Shown: positions 16,802 to 25,245 of the stretch, in pieces
Numbering within the stretch: the first letter of the stretch is position 1
Layout: each line of letters starts with the position of its first letter
DNA from: CAZKAP01 sp964550895
GTDB taxonomy: Bacteria > Bacteroidota > Bacteroidia > Flavobacteriales > Flavobacteriaceae
DNA length: 64,000 nt
Assembly: GCA_964550895.1 (NCBI GenBank)
Contig: CAZKAP010000012.1
Span: 1 to 64,000, forward strand
Direction: 5' to 3'
Position numbers and translations under genes: made by a program
The notes under the pieces: generated by a model
Seen by the model: only the letters and a program-made list of their open reading frames with translations
Database searches by the model: none
What the model was told of the DNA's origin: nothing

Positions 16802-17700
16802 AAGAAGACTTCCTGGGCGAGGCGAAAAGTGTTGGAATGCGCCTCCACGATAACGCGGATGTCAGGCGAGTAGCCGCCTCCCATGCTGCACTGAACCGGG
16901 ATCCCATGTCGTTTGCAGGTCTCCAGTACGAAACGGTCCCGTTCCTTGCAGCCCTGCTCGCTGAGTCCGAGGGTGCCGAGCTTGTCGGTCGCGACCACAT
17001 CGACCCCGGAGAGATAGAATATGAAGTCGGGCTCATGCAGGTCGATCAGGCGCGGTAACTCGTGGTAGAGTATCTTCAGATAAGTGGCATCGTCCGTACC
17101 TTTCTCCAGAGCGATGTCCAGATCGGATCGTTCCTTGCGGAAGGGATAGTTGGCCTTCCCGTGCATGGAAAACGTGAATACTTCGGGCCTGTTCGAAAAG
17201 ATTTCCGCTGTACCATTACCCTGGTGGACATCGAGATCGACGATCAGAATGTTCCGGGCTTTACCCGTATCCAGAAGATACTGGGCTCCTATGGCTTGGT
17301 CATTGAGCAGGCAGAACGCCTCCCCCCGATCGGTATACGCGTGATGGGTTCCTCCGGCGATGTTCATGGAGATTCCGAACTCGAGAGCAAATTCAACCCC
17401 CTGAATGGTACCATCTGCAATGATCTGCTCCCGATCGACCAGCTCCTGGCTTAAGGGAAAACCGATGCGACGGACCTCGCTTCGGTCCAGGGAGAGGTCG
17501 AATAGACGCCCGACATAAGAGGGTTGGTGGATACGGGTAATACACTCTTTGGGGGGAAAACCGGGTCTGAAGAAGTTCATTTCCGTGCAGGTGCCTTCGT
17601 GAATCAATTGCTCGGGAAGCAGTTCGTATTTGATCATAGGAAACCTGTGCCCCTCAGGTAATGGGTGCCTGTATATGGGATGGAATGCGATCTTCAGCAC
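16798..17700 (-). CDS. Histone deacetylase-superfamily amidohydrolase (acetoin utilisation/acetylpolyamine hydrolase type)
   Basis: A 300-residue class-II-like deacetylase. His119-His120 (GTHHAY) form the charge relay, Asp155, His159 and a later Asp (LSGVDVVATDKLG) ligate zinc, in the context VDLDVHQGNGT. Likely substrates are acetylated polyamines, acetyl-lysine or other acetylamides. The start is GTG giving MLKIAFHPIY, which matches the usual N-terminus. Downstream of ferritin on the same strand, 64 bases away. Confidence 0.9.
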   Translation of the reverse strand: MLKIAFHPIYRHPLPEGHRFPMIKYELLPEQLIHEGTCTEMNFFRPGFPPKECITRIHQPSYVGRLFDLSLDRSEVRRIGFPLSQELVDREQIIADGTIQGVEFALEFGISMNIAGGTHHAYTDRGEAFCLLNDQAIGAQYLLDTGKARNILIVDLDVHQGNGTAEIFSNRPEVFTFSMHGKANYPFRKERSDLDIALEKGTDDATYLKILYHELPRLIDLHEPDFIFYLSGVDVVATDKLGTLGLSEQGCKERDRFVLETCKRHGIPVQCSMGGGYSPDIRVIVEAHSNTFRLAQEVFF

Positions 17701-17764
17701 GAATTCGAAGGGGCCCGCCCGGTGAGAACGAGTCTGGGATTTGAGCCGGTGAACCGTTCAGGTT

Positions 17765-18286
17765 TCACGCCTGAGGGGAACCCGAGGCGGCACTGGCCAC
17801 GCTGATTTTCTGAATGTCCCGGTCCAGTAGGTACAGGCCTCCCTTGTCGTTGCCGATCAGATTGATCTTGTCGAGTATGCTTCGGGCCAGGGCTTCTTCC
17901 TCGATCTGTTCGGCTACATACCACTGAAGAAAGTTATGAGTGGCATAATCCTTTTCCTCCAGGCTCACCCGAACCAGTTCGTTGATGCTCGCCGACACCT
18001 TGATCTCGTGATCGTAGAGCATTTGGATCATTTCCTGTAGGGTACCGAATTCCGTTTTGGGTTCCGCCAGGTCGGATATGATGGCATGTCCGCCCCTTTC
18101 GTTAACGTATTTGATCAGCTTAAGCATGTGCATGCGCTCTTCGTCCGAGTGGTCGTACATAAACCCGGCCACGCCTTCCATGCCCTGCACTTCGGCCCAG
18201 GACGCCATGGAAAGATACACCTGAGAGGATTCGGCCTCTACCCTGATCTGCCGATTCAGGGCCTGTTCCATATTCTTGGATAACAT
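17765..18286 (-). CDS. Non-haem ferritin
   Basis: A 173-residue bacterial ferritin (FtnA type) that oxidises and stores iron in a 24-mer shell. The four-helix bundle shows the ferroxidase residues Glu18, Tyr25-region (SSQVYL), Glu50 and His53 (DEERMHML), and later EEKDYATHNFLQWYVAEQIEEE supplies the remaining ligands. It ends with a Ser/Ala tail. A TAnnTTAG element lies 16-23 bases upstream. No haem-binding Met of bacterioferritin is evident. Confidence 0.93.
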   Translation of the reverse strand: MLSKNMEQALNRQIRVEAESSQVYLSMASWAEVQGMEGVAGFMYDHSDEERMHMLKLIKYVNERGGHAIISDLAEPKTEFGTLQEMIQMLYDHEIKVSASINELVRVSLEEKDYATHNFLQWYVAEQIEEEALARSILDKINLIGNDKGGLYLLDRDIQKISVASAASGSPQA

Positions 18287-18329
18287 AACTCCCGTTTTTT
18301 GCTAAATTACGACCATTCGATGGGTAATG

Positions 18330-20420
18330 TCAACTTATCCCGGCCCCATTATCGACTCCGGCCTCCTCCGGCGACACAAATACCAGTTTACCATCGGATC
18401 CCTCGGTCATCAGTATCATACCCTCGCTCAGGACTCCCCTCAGTTTGCGGGGTTCCAGATTCAGGAGTACGGTAACTCTTTTTCCCATCACCTCTTCGGG
18501 GCTGAAGTCCCGGGCAATGCCCGAGACTATTGATCGAATGCCTATGCCCGTATCCACTTGAAGGTGCAGCAGCTTGTCCGCCTTGGGCACCTTCTCGGCG
18601 GCGATAACCGTGCCGACCCTCATGTCGAGTTTCAGGAAGTCCTCGAATGCGATGGTATCCTTCTGAGGCGGAAGGTCAGAATCCTCATCGGCCGGCTCCG
18701 GGTTTCTGGCCCCGTTGAGCCGGAGCAGCTGGGCTTCGATTTCCGAGTCTTCTATTTTTCGAAAAAGCAGGGCATTTTCATTGATGGTATGCCCGTGGGG
18801 CAGCAGGGCTTCCGGTTCTGCTATACTGCTCCATTCCAAAGGGATATACGGGTCGGTATGTTTACCGTAAATATAGGGTCCGGCCCCGAGTATGCCGCTG
18901 AGCTTTTGAGAGGTAAAGGGCAGAAAGGGCTCTGACAACACGGCGAGCCCCGCGGCGATCTGCAGCGCCACAAACAGTACGGTACGGGTGCGTTCCGGGT
19001 CCGTCTTCATGGTTTTCCAGGGTTCTTCGTCTGCGAGGTATTTATTACCCAGACGCGCAAGGTTCATCAGGGTTTGACACCCTTCCCTGAAGCGGTAACG
19101 GTCCAGGGAGTCTTCGAGCCTGGCTGGGAAGGCCCTGAGTTCTTCCAGCGTTTGGAGGTCGGTTGGGCCGAGTGTTCCGGGTTCGGGAACCCTTCCGTCG
19201 TAATACTTGTGGGTAAGTACGGTAACCCGATTGACGAAATTCCCGAGTATGGCCACGAGTTCGTTGTTGTTTCGGGCCTGGAAATCCGACCAGGAAAAAT
19301 CGTTGTCTTTGGTTTCCGGTGCGTTCACTGTCAGGGCGTACCTCAGGCTGTCCTGCAACCCGGGGAAATCCTCCAGGTACTCGTGCAGCCAGACGGCCCA
19401 GTTCCGGGAGGTGGAAAGTTTCTTGCCCTCCAGATTCAGGAATTCGTTGGCAGGAACCTGAACGGGCAATATGTATTCTCCGTGAGCCTTGAGCATGATG
19501 GGAAAGATGATGCAGTGAAAGACGATATTGTCCTTCCCGATGAAGTGCACCAGCTGGGTATCTGCGTCCTTCCAGTACAATTCCCAGTCCTTGCCATTCT
19601 TTTCGGCCCATTCCCGGGTGGATGAAATGTATCCTATGGGAGCGTCGAACCAAACGTACAGGACTTTGCCATCAGCCGAATCCAGCGGGACCGGGATGCC
19701 CCAGTCCAGGTCGCGTGTGATGGCCCTGGGCTTGAGTCCCTGCTCGATCCACGATTTGCATTGCCCGTACACGTTGGGCTTCCAATCTTCCCTGTGCCCC
19801 GTGAGTATCCATTCCCGTAGGAAATCCTCGTACTGGTCCAGTGGAAGGTACCAGTGCCGTGTCTCCTTAAGCACAGGCTTTTCTCCGGAGAGGTTGGATA
19901 CCGGATCGATCAGGTCGGTGGCACTGAGGGAGGACCCGCAGTTTTCGCATTGGTCTCCGTAGGCCTCCGGGTTCTTGCAATTCGGGCAGGTCCCCTTTAC
20001 GTAGCGGTCCGCCAGGAACTGCCCCGCACCGGGATCGTACAGCTGTTCGCTGGTCTGTTCCTCGAAGATGCCTTTTTCGTAGAGCTTCAGGAAGAATTCA
20101 CGAGCCGTTTCCCGATGGATCTCCGCCGAAGTTCTTGAATAGTTATCGAATGAGATTCCGAATTGCTCGAAGGAGTCCTTCATCATCTGATGGTAGGTAT
20201 CGATAATTTCTTTCGGACTGACTCCGTCCTTCTTGGCCCTCATGGGTATGGCTACTCCGTGTTCATCGCTGCCGCAAATGAAGGCGACATCCGAACCCCG
20301 GATTCTCTGATAGCGGGCAAATATATCCGCGGGTATGTAGGCGCCTGCCAGGTGCCCGATATGCAGGGGCCCGTTCGCATAGGGCAGGGCCGCCGTGATC
20401 GTGAATCGCCTTTTCTCCAC
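18330..20420 (-). CDS. metG: Methionyl-tRNA synthetase with C-terminal tRNA-binding domain
   Basis: A 696-residue class I synthetase charging tRNA-Met. Motifs: HIGH-type PYANGPLHIGHLAG near the N-terminus; a zinc knuckle CPNCKNPEAYGDQCENCG; KMSKS-type GKKLSTSRNW; the anticodon-binding helical domain; and a C-terminal Trbp111/EMAP-like OB domain (DMRVGTVIAAEKVPKADKLL) that is common in dimeric bacterial MetG. I prefer a GTG start giving MEKRRFTITAALPYANG: the longer frame begins at TTG inside a perfect TAnnTTTG promoter element and adds 12 residues not usual in the family. Alone on its strand with DUF1501 further upstream. Confidence 0.93.
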   Translation of the reverse strand: MEKRRFTITAALPYANGPLHIGHLAGAYIPADIFARYQRIRGSDVAFICGSDEHGVAIPMRAKKDGVSPKEIIDTYHQMMKDSFEQFGISFDNYSRTSAEIHRETAREFFLKLYEKGIFEEQTSEQLYDPGAGQFLADRYVKGTCPNCKNPEAYGDQCENCGSSLSATDLIDPVSNLSGEKPVLKETRHWYLPLDQYEDFLREWILTGHREDWKPNVYGQCKSWIEQGLKPRAITRDLDWGIPVPLDSADGKVLYVWFDAPIGYISSTREWAEKNGKDWELYWKDADTQLVHFIGKDNIVFHCIIFPIMLKAHGEYILPVQVPANEFLNLEGKKLSTSRNWAVWLHEYLEDFPGLQDSLRYALTVNAPETKDNDFSWSDFQARNNNELVAILGNFVNRVTVLTHKYYDGRVPEPGTLGPTDLQTLEELRAFPARLEDSLDRYRFREGCQTLMNLARLGNKYLADEEPWKTMKTDPERTRTVLFVALQIAAGLAVLSEPFLPFTSQKLSGILGAGPYIYGKHTDPYIPLEWSSIAEPEALLPHGHTINENALLFRKIEDSEIEAQLLRLNGARNPEPADEDSDLPPQKDTIAFEDFLKLDMRVGTVIAAEKVPKADKLLHLQVDTGIGIRSIVSGIARDFSPEEVMGKRVTVLLNLEPRKLRGVLSEGMILMTEGSDGKLVFVSPEEAGVDNGAGIS

Positions 20421-20444
20421 TTCTCTGTGTTTCGGAATCTCTGC

Positions 20445-20452
20445 CAAAATTA
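20445..20452 (-). promoter_or_regulatory. -7 element TAATTTTG for metG
   Basis: An exact TAnnTTTG match on the minus strand, 24 bases before the proposed GTG start and overlapping the longer TTG-initiated frame. Confidence 0.5.
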
Positions 20453-20565
20453 CCAATAAATGAGAAGGAGCATGACGGATAAAAGCAAACTCCCGTCACA
20501 GCTAACTTGGGGCAAAGGATAGACTGCATACGGGAGTGCCTGCGACTAATCGCTTCAAAAAAGGG

Positions 20566-22299
20566 TTATTGTATGATAATGGATTTACTCATTTTTTCAC
20601 CGTTCACTATCATCTGGTACACGTAGCGACCGCTGGGCAGTTGGGCATTAACGCTCTGTTTTACATCGATCTGAGTGCTGCCCGCCGAGGCCGTCCCCTG
20701 GTAGAGTACCCCTACTTTCTGTCCGATAACGTTGTAGAGATTGACTTCCACGGGTGAACTCTCCGGCAGATTGAATTCGATATGAGGATTTATTTGGTCC
20801 GGATAGTATGCTCCATGGGTAATTTGGGTAAGTTCTCCGGGGTCGGCTCCGGGGTCCGAACCGTCCGAAGGCGGCGTATCGGGGATATCCGGCGGATCGT
20901 TGTCGTAAACCACATCGTCGTTGAATTCGGTTTCAGCATGGCAGCGGAATCCGAGGTCAATGGGAGTATAGTCGTGATTCAATAGGTGTTGTTGTACCTT
21001 GACGGGATCCACGCACAGCCATTCGGCCAATACCGTTCCATAGAGATCGCGGAAGTCCACATTGGGTTCGAGGGTTCCATTGACCTCATCGCGGTCCGTG
21101 TTCCAAATTTCGGGGTGGGTACCCACGAAGGCGCTCCCTTGCAGGCCTTTACCGAAGAACAGGGTGGGGGCGGCCTTACCGTGGTCCGTGCCTACGGAGC
21201 CGTTCTCGAATACCCGCCTGCCGAACTCGGAGAAGGTCATACTGAGTACGCGCTCGTCCACGCCCGAGAACTCGAGGTCGGTGTAGAAATCCTGTACGGC
21301 CCGGGTCAGGTTCGACATCAGGCGTTCGTGCACTATAGGCTGGTTGCCGTGGGTATCGAATCCACCCATGGATACCATATAGACCCGGGTGCCCAGCCCT
21401 CCCTTAATAAGACGGGCCAGCAGTGCCATCTGTCTCGCGAAGTTGTTGTCCTGATACTCGATTTCATTCGACCCGGCCTCGTATGCCTGGTTGATGTCTC
21501 CGGCGTATTCATAAGTGGTATTGGCCACGCCTCTCAGATACCGGAGCTGGTCGTGGTACATGCACTCATTGAAGAGGGCCGGATCCATGTCGTAGAAGAA
21601 TCCGGATTGGGCGATTTGCTCCAATTGGTCTACATTATTGGTAATGAAAGCGTAGTTGGTTTCCTCCCCCTGGAACACCAGGTTGTTGATGTTCCCGATC
21701 TGTATGGCCGCCGGAAAGTCCGGTCGACCGCTCTCCAGGAGGTAATTGGGGTAGATATCCTCGAAATACCGGCCCATCCAGCCCGTGTCCTCGCCAGTGA
21801 GTCCCGTGGTGGTCAAATCTGTGTTGGCCCAGATGTCCGACCCGGTGAAGTGCGACAGGTTTTGATTCTGGTAGCCTACCCCGTGCACGGCCTTAAACAT
21901 GCCCTCTCCCCAGAGTGCTTCGGTGGGCTCCATAAAGGAGGGGATGCCGAATTCGTCCGTGAGCTGGATGATCTTACTCTCGGGCAGGTAGATATTCGGC
22001 CGTACCTGCCGGTAGCGGTCGTACTGCTCCAGGGGGATCACCGTGTTCAGGCCGTCGTTCCCACCATTCAGGCGGATCAGGATCAGGATGTTATCCCCCT
22101 CGGCTGCACCTATGGCCGCGGAGAGGCGCGACGGCGCCGCAGCCGTGAGCATATGGCTGCCCAGGAACATAGTACCGGAACCCGCTATGCCCAGGGTTTG
22201 CATAAAGGAGCGGCGGCTCCAGGCCCGGTGCTCCTCGTTATGGCCTTCGTGTTCCAGGCCCTTGAAGGGCTCGTGATAATGATTCGAGTGGTTGCACAT
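20566..22299 (-). CDS. DUF1501 protein with twin-arginine signal and T9SS sorting tail
   Basis: A 577-residue exported protein of the DUF1501 family (alkaline-phosphatase-superfamily fold, function undefined). Unusually the N-terminus is His-rich (six His in the first 24 residues) before a twin-arginine signal, SRRSFMQTLGIAGSG at residues 28-42. The core has NGGNDGLNTVIPL, GFDTHGNQ and TFSEFGRRVFENGSVGTDHGKA, all family hallmarks. The last 75 or so residues form a type-A T9SS sorting domain (VEVNLYNVIGQKVGVLY ... SGRYVYQMIVNG). So it probably crosses the inner membrane folded via Tat, then the outer membrane via T9SS. It follows the DUF1800 gene by nine bases; the two families almost always occur together. 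Confidence 0.9.
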   Translation of the reverse strand: MCNHSNHYHEPFKGLEHEGHNEEHRAWSRRSFMQTLGIAGSGTMFLGSHMLTAAAPSRLSAAIGAAEGDNILILIRLNGGNDGLNTVIPLEQYDRYRQVRPNIYLPESKIIQLTDEFGIPSFMEPTEALWGEGMFKAVHGVGYQNQNLSHFTGSDIWANTDLTTTGLTGEDTGWMGRYFEDIYPNYLLESGRPDFPAAIQIGNINNLVFQGEETNYAFITNNVDQLEQIAQSGFFYDMDPALFNECMYHDQLRYLRGVANTTYEYAGDINQAYEAGSNEIEYQDNNFARQMALLARLIKGGLGTRVYMVSMGGFDTHGNQPIVHERLMSNLTRAVQDFYTDLEFSGVDERVLSMTFSEFGRRVFENGSVGTDHGKAAPTLFFGKGLQGSAFVGTHPEIWNTDRDEVNGTLEPNVDFRDLYGTVLAEWLCVDPVKVQQHLLNHDYTPIDLGFRCHAETEFNDDVVYDNDPPDIPDTPPSDGSDPGADPGELTQITHGAYYPDQINPHIEFNLPESSPVEVNLYNVIGQKVGVLYQGTASAGSTQIDVKQSVNAQLPSGRYVYQMIVNGEKMSKSIIIQ

Positions 22300-22308
22300 G
22301 GCTGGGGC

Positions 22309-23868
22309 TTATTTAAGTTGAAATTCGGGTTGGCGGGACAGGTGGCTCAGCAGTACGTAAACCTGAGTGGGAACCGTCATGCTGATGTTCAGTATCCAGC
22401 TCCCCATCAACATGGGGTTGGCCACGAAATCGGGATCGACATTGGCAATGTAATAGTCTATGTAGTCCTGATCGTAGAAATCGACCGGGATATCATCTAT
22501 GGTAAAGGCGTCCAGGGCATTCTGGAAATCCTCCTGGGTAAGCAGGTCCTTTGGGGTAAAGTGCTGCACGAAGGCCTCGACGACGATCAGTGGATTGCTG
22601 GTCCCTTCGTTCGCCGGGCCCACCAGTTCCATCGCCAGATCCCGGAGGTATTCGGGGTTGGACTGCAGGTACTGGCCGATAAACCAGTCCATGCTAAGCC
22701 AGCGCCCGATAATGAACTGGGTACTGATCCAGTCCCGGTCGCGTTGCCAGCCGGCCACGTCCACGGGATTGAAGAATTCCTGCCCGAGCTGGGCTGCCAC
22801 ACCAACGAACTGCTCGAGCATGACGTCGGTGAGGGGTAGGGCAGACTCGTTTTCGAACTGGAAGAACAGGTCCACGGGGCTTTTTATGATCACCCCGAAG
22901 CTTTCCGGGTCGAAAAAGTGTTCGGATACCAACAGCTGGTTCAGTACGGGTGCCAATTCAAAGTTACTGGCAATCAACGTATCGGCCAGTCCGTCGATGA
23001 CCACGGCCGTATTTGGGTTGTCGGCAGAAATATCCGGATGGACCAGATACTGATAGAGTTTGCCGATGATAAAGCGGGCAATTTCGTCAGTGCGCTCCTC
23101 GAACAGGATATCGATCACATCGTTATAACCCCAGTTACCCGTCCTGCCGAAGATCGTCTTCTCTTCTTGTACGAAGTGTTCGGGATTGAAGGCATATTTA
23201 GCGCAACCTACATCTCCATTATCCGTGTAGCCGGTTAGCGCCTTGGAAGTCTCGACGATGTCATCTTCCGTATAGCCGTTCCCTTCACCCAGGGTGAAGA
23301 GTTCGTAGAGTTCCCGCGAATAGTTGTCGTTGGGTCTCCTGCCATTGTCTCCACGGTTGAAGGCCCCGTCCAGGTAACGAAGCATGGCCGCGGTCAGGCC
23401 CACCTCACTGACGAAAGTCTTGAAGTTTCCTATGGCGTTCCTTTGGAGGCAAGTAATGTATTCGTGCAGGAAGGAAGCGCAGTTGTACACCCGCAATTCG
23501 GTGACGAAGTGGTTGCTCCAGAAGAAACTCATGCGGTCTCTCAGCCCATTGGCCAGCAGGGCCTTGGCATAATCCAGGCTGAGCTCGCTGATCTGGGCCC
23601 TGTAGAGGTCCCTTCTCAAATCATCATCCTCGGGATAATCGTTGTTTGTCCAGTTCGACCAGGGGTAGGCAGGGAGTAAGGGGGCTGCCTGTGCCCCGGC
23701 GATGATTCCCGCCATGAGTTCAGAGGCCGTACGGCCAACGGACTGGTCGATTACTTCTTTGGATGCCCCGAAGGAACACCGGCGGTACAAATGCTCCACC
23801 TCACGTTGGGTCAATGGCTGCGAGTATACGGCCAGCCCCGAGGTATTGCAGTTCACAAAAGCTTCCAT
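22309..23868 (-). CDS. DUF1800 family protein
   Basis: A 519-residue, largely helical protein of the DUF1800 family: LTQREVEHLYRRCSFGAS at the N-terminus, DRMSFFWSNHFVTELRVYN, the NDNYSRELYELFTLGEGNGYTEDDIVE block that defines the family, and HFFDPESFGVIIKSPVDL. Function is unknown; it is found next to DUF1501 across many phyla. No signal peptide is visible (the chain starts MEAFVNCNTSGLAVYSQPL), although its partner is exported; it may be carried through Tat in complex with DUF1501. First gene of the pair. Confidence 0.9.
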   Translation of the reverse strand: MEAFVNCNTSGLAVYSQPLTQREVEHLYRRCSFGASKEVIDQSVGRTASELMAGIIAGAQAAPLLPAYPWSNWTNNDYPEDDDLRRDLYRAQISELSLDYAKALLANGLRDRMSFFWSNHFVTELRVYNCASFLHEYITCLQRNAIGNFKTFVSEVGLTAAMLRYLDGAFNRGDNGRRPNDNYSRELYELFTLGEGNGYTEDDIVETSKALTGYTDNGDVGCAKYAFNPEHFVQEEKTIFGRTGNWGYNDVIDILFEERTDEIARFIIGKLYQYLVHPDISADNPNTAVVIDGLADTLIASNFELAPVLNQLLVSEHFFDPESFGVIIKSPVDLFFQFENESALPLTDVMLEQFVGVAAQLGQEFFNPVDVAGWQRDRDWISTQFIIGRWLSMDWFIGQYLQSNPEYLRDLAMELVGPANEGTSNPLIVVEAFVQHFTPKDLLTQEDFQNALDAFTIDDIPVDFYDQDYIDYYIANVDPDFVANPMLMGSWILNISMTVPTQVYVLLSHLSRQPEFQLK

Positions 23869-24054
23869 AGCCTAGTGGTCATTGCAAGTTAATTTCATAG
23901 TCTTATACGAACTATGCCTAGTAAGATGTTGGTGGTTTATTGCGATTTCTAAAATAGAAGAAAAACCAAACATCTAGATGAAGTGAACGTTTTTTTCGAT
24001 GAAATACTCGACAAGTGGCCCGTATTGTTGTAAATCCGATGTAATTCAGGGTCA
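23869..24054. other. AT-rich divergent intergenic region
   Basis: Lies between the DUF1800 and YraN-like genes, distinctly AT-rich, and must carry both promoters. Only imperfect elements are seen (TATTGTTG on plus; nothing exact on minus). No hairpin or repeat stands out. Confidence 0.35.
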
Positions 24055-24399
24055 ATGACCAAACACCCTTTGGATTCCTCCACGAAATACACGGGCAGGC
24101 GGGGAGAAGACCTGGCCTGTGCCTACCTGCGATCACGAGGGTATGCGATCCTGAGCCGAAATTTCAGGTGGGGCCGCCTGGAAGGGGATATACTGGCAAG
24201 CCGGGACGGGTACTTGTGGCTCTTCGAGGTTAAGACCCGCACCGGGGCCGCGAACCCGCAACCTGTTCATCCAAGGCAGTGGCAGCATCTGCGGAAATTG
24301 CTCAATCATGAGGTACAACAGCGCCATTGGCAGGGTGAATGTGGTATTCGTGTGATTCTTGTGGTATTGCGACCGCCTTTTCTAAGTATTAAACTTTAA
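24055..24399 (+). CDS. YraN/UPF0102 family nuclease-like protein
   Basis: A 114-residue Holliday-junction-resolvase-fold protein. Matches to the family: TGRRGEDLACAYLRSRGYAIL, RNFRWGRLEGDILA (acidic metal-binding residues) and LWLFEVKTRTG (the E-x-K catalytic pair). The family GEIDLI motif reads EGDIL, with the spacing kept. Role probably in DNA repair or competence, but undefined in general. The C-terminus is normal (VILVVLRPPFLSIKL). Confidence 0.8.
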   Translation: MTKHPLDSSTKYTGRRGEDLACAYLRSRGYAILSRNFRWGRLEGDILASRDGYLWLFEVKTRTGAANPQPVHPRQWQHLRKLLNHEVQQRHWQGECGIRVILVVLRPPFLSIKL

Positions 24400-24468
24400 G
24401 GATTAAAAACGTCCAGTATTCATATAAATCCCTGATAAACGTTCTATTTTTAACAAAAAGTTACAGGG

Positions 24469-25128
24469 ATGAAGACCATATCCTCCGAAGTAGAGCGGTA
24501 CATCCACCGAAAACCTTTCCTGCAGTCGGCCCTGGCCCAGGGGATCATCAACCTCACCTCCCTGGCCCGTCAGATACTGCCCGAGATCGAGACGGCCCTG
24601 GGCAAACCGGTCCGTCCGGGTGCCATTATCATGGCCCTCAAGCGGTTGTCCGAGAACCTGGAATTTCTGGCGACCCACAGAATCGTGAGGGTCCTCAAAG
24701 AAATCGGTGAAATCACCGTACGCTCGTCCCTTTCGGATTACACCTTCAGGATCTCAGACACCATCCTTACCGCCCAGGCCCGTTTTATAGAAGAAGTAAC
24801 GCAAAGAGGAGACGTATTCTATACCTCATCCCGGGGCGTGAATGAACTCAATATAGTGGTCAGCAGTTCCCTGGACGAGCAGATTCGCACCTACTTCAGG
24901 GACGAGGCATGCACCCAGCACGCCGACGACCTCGCTTCGGTTACCGTGAAGCTGCCCGCCGAAAATGTATCCGTCCCCGGCATTTATTACTTCATATTCC
25001 AGCGCCTGGCCTGGGAAGGCGTGGTGCTGTACGAGGTGATTTCCACGACCAACGAATTCACGATTCTGGTCGCCGAATCCCAGGTCGAACAGGCTTTTTC
25101 TATCATCAAGTCCCTGAAGAAACTCTGA
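24469..25128 (+). CDS. Conserved protein with ACT-like C-terminal region, unknown function
   Basis: A 219-residue cytosolic protein. Residues 1-75 are helical with a winged-helix flavour (SALAQGIINLTSLARQILPEI, VRPGAIIMALKRLSENL). The remainder contains two ACT-like beta-alpha-beta units (NELNIVVSSSLDEQI, and SVPGIYYFIFQRLAWEGVVLYEVISTTNEFTILV in two parts), the same logic as the regulatory domains of aspartate kinases; homologues are often mislabelled as aspartate kinase although no kinase domain exists. It looks like a ligand-responsive regulator, by inference only. Between a YraN-like gene and an envelope protein gene. Confidence 0.7.
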   Translation: MKTISSEVERYIHRKPFLQSALAQGIINLTSLARQILPEIETALGKPVRPGAIIMALKRLSENLEFLATHRIVRVLKEIGEITVRSSLSDYTFRISDTILTAQARFIEEVTQRGDVFYTSSRGVNELNIVVSSSLDEQIRTYFRDEACTQHADDLASVTVKLPAENVSVPGIYYFIFQRLAWEGVVLYEVISTTNEFTILVAESQVEQAFSIIKSLKKL

Positions 25129-25210
25129 GTACGGCAAAACCCGCAGCATCCCTTCTCAACCCGAGCAGGGGCGATGACCACATTTTTTCTTCAGTCTGTT
25201 TCGAAAGCCA

Positions 25211-25218
25211 TAAATTAG
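25211..25218 (+). promoter_or_regulatory. Candidate -7 variant TAAATTAG
   Basis: A one-mismatch TAnnTTTG form 28 bases before the DUF3352-like gene. The same octamer stands before fic. Confidence 0.25.
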
Positions 25219-25245
25219 GGTGTAATCGAAACGAAATACGGAGCC

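Noticed and set aside
20986..22839. 617-codon open frame on the plus strand
   Set aside because: Runs antisense across the clear DUF1501 and DUF1800 genes; long antisense frames are expected from the GC-rich third codon positions, and it has no domain-like sequence.
23869..24054. Exact promoter for DUF1800 or YraN-like gene
   Set aside because: Only mismatched TAnnTTTG elements were found, so no site was called.
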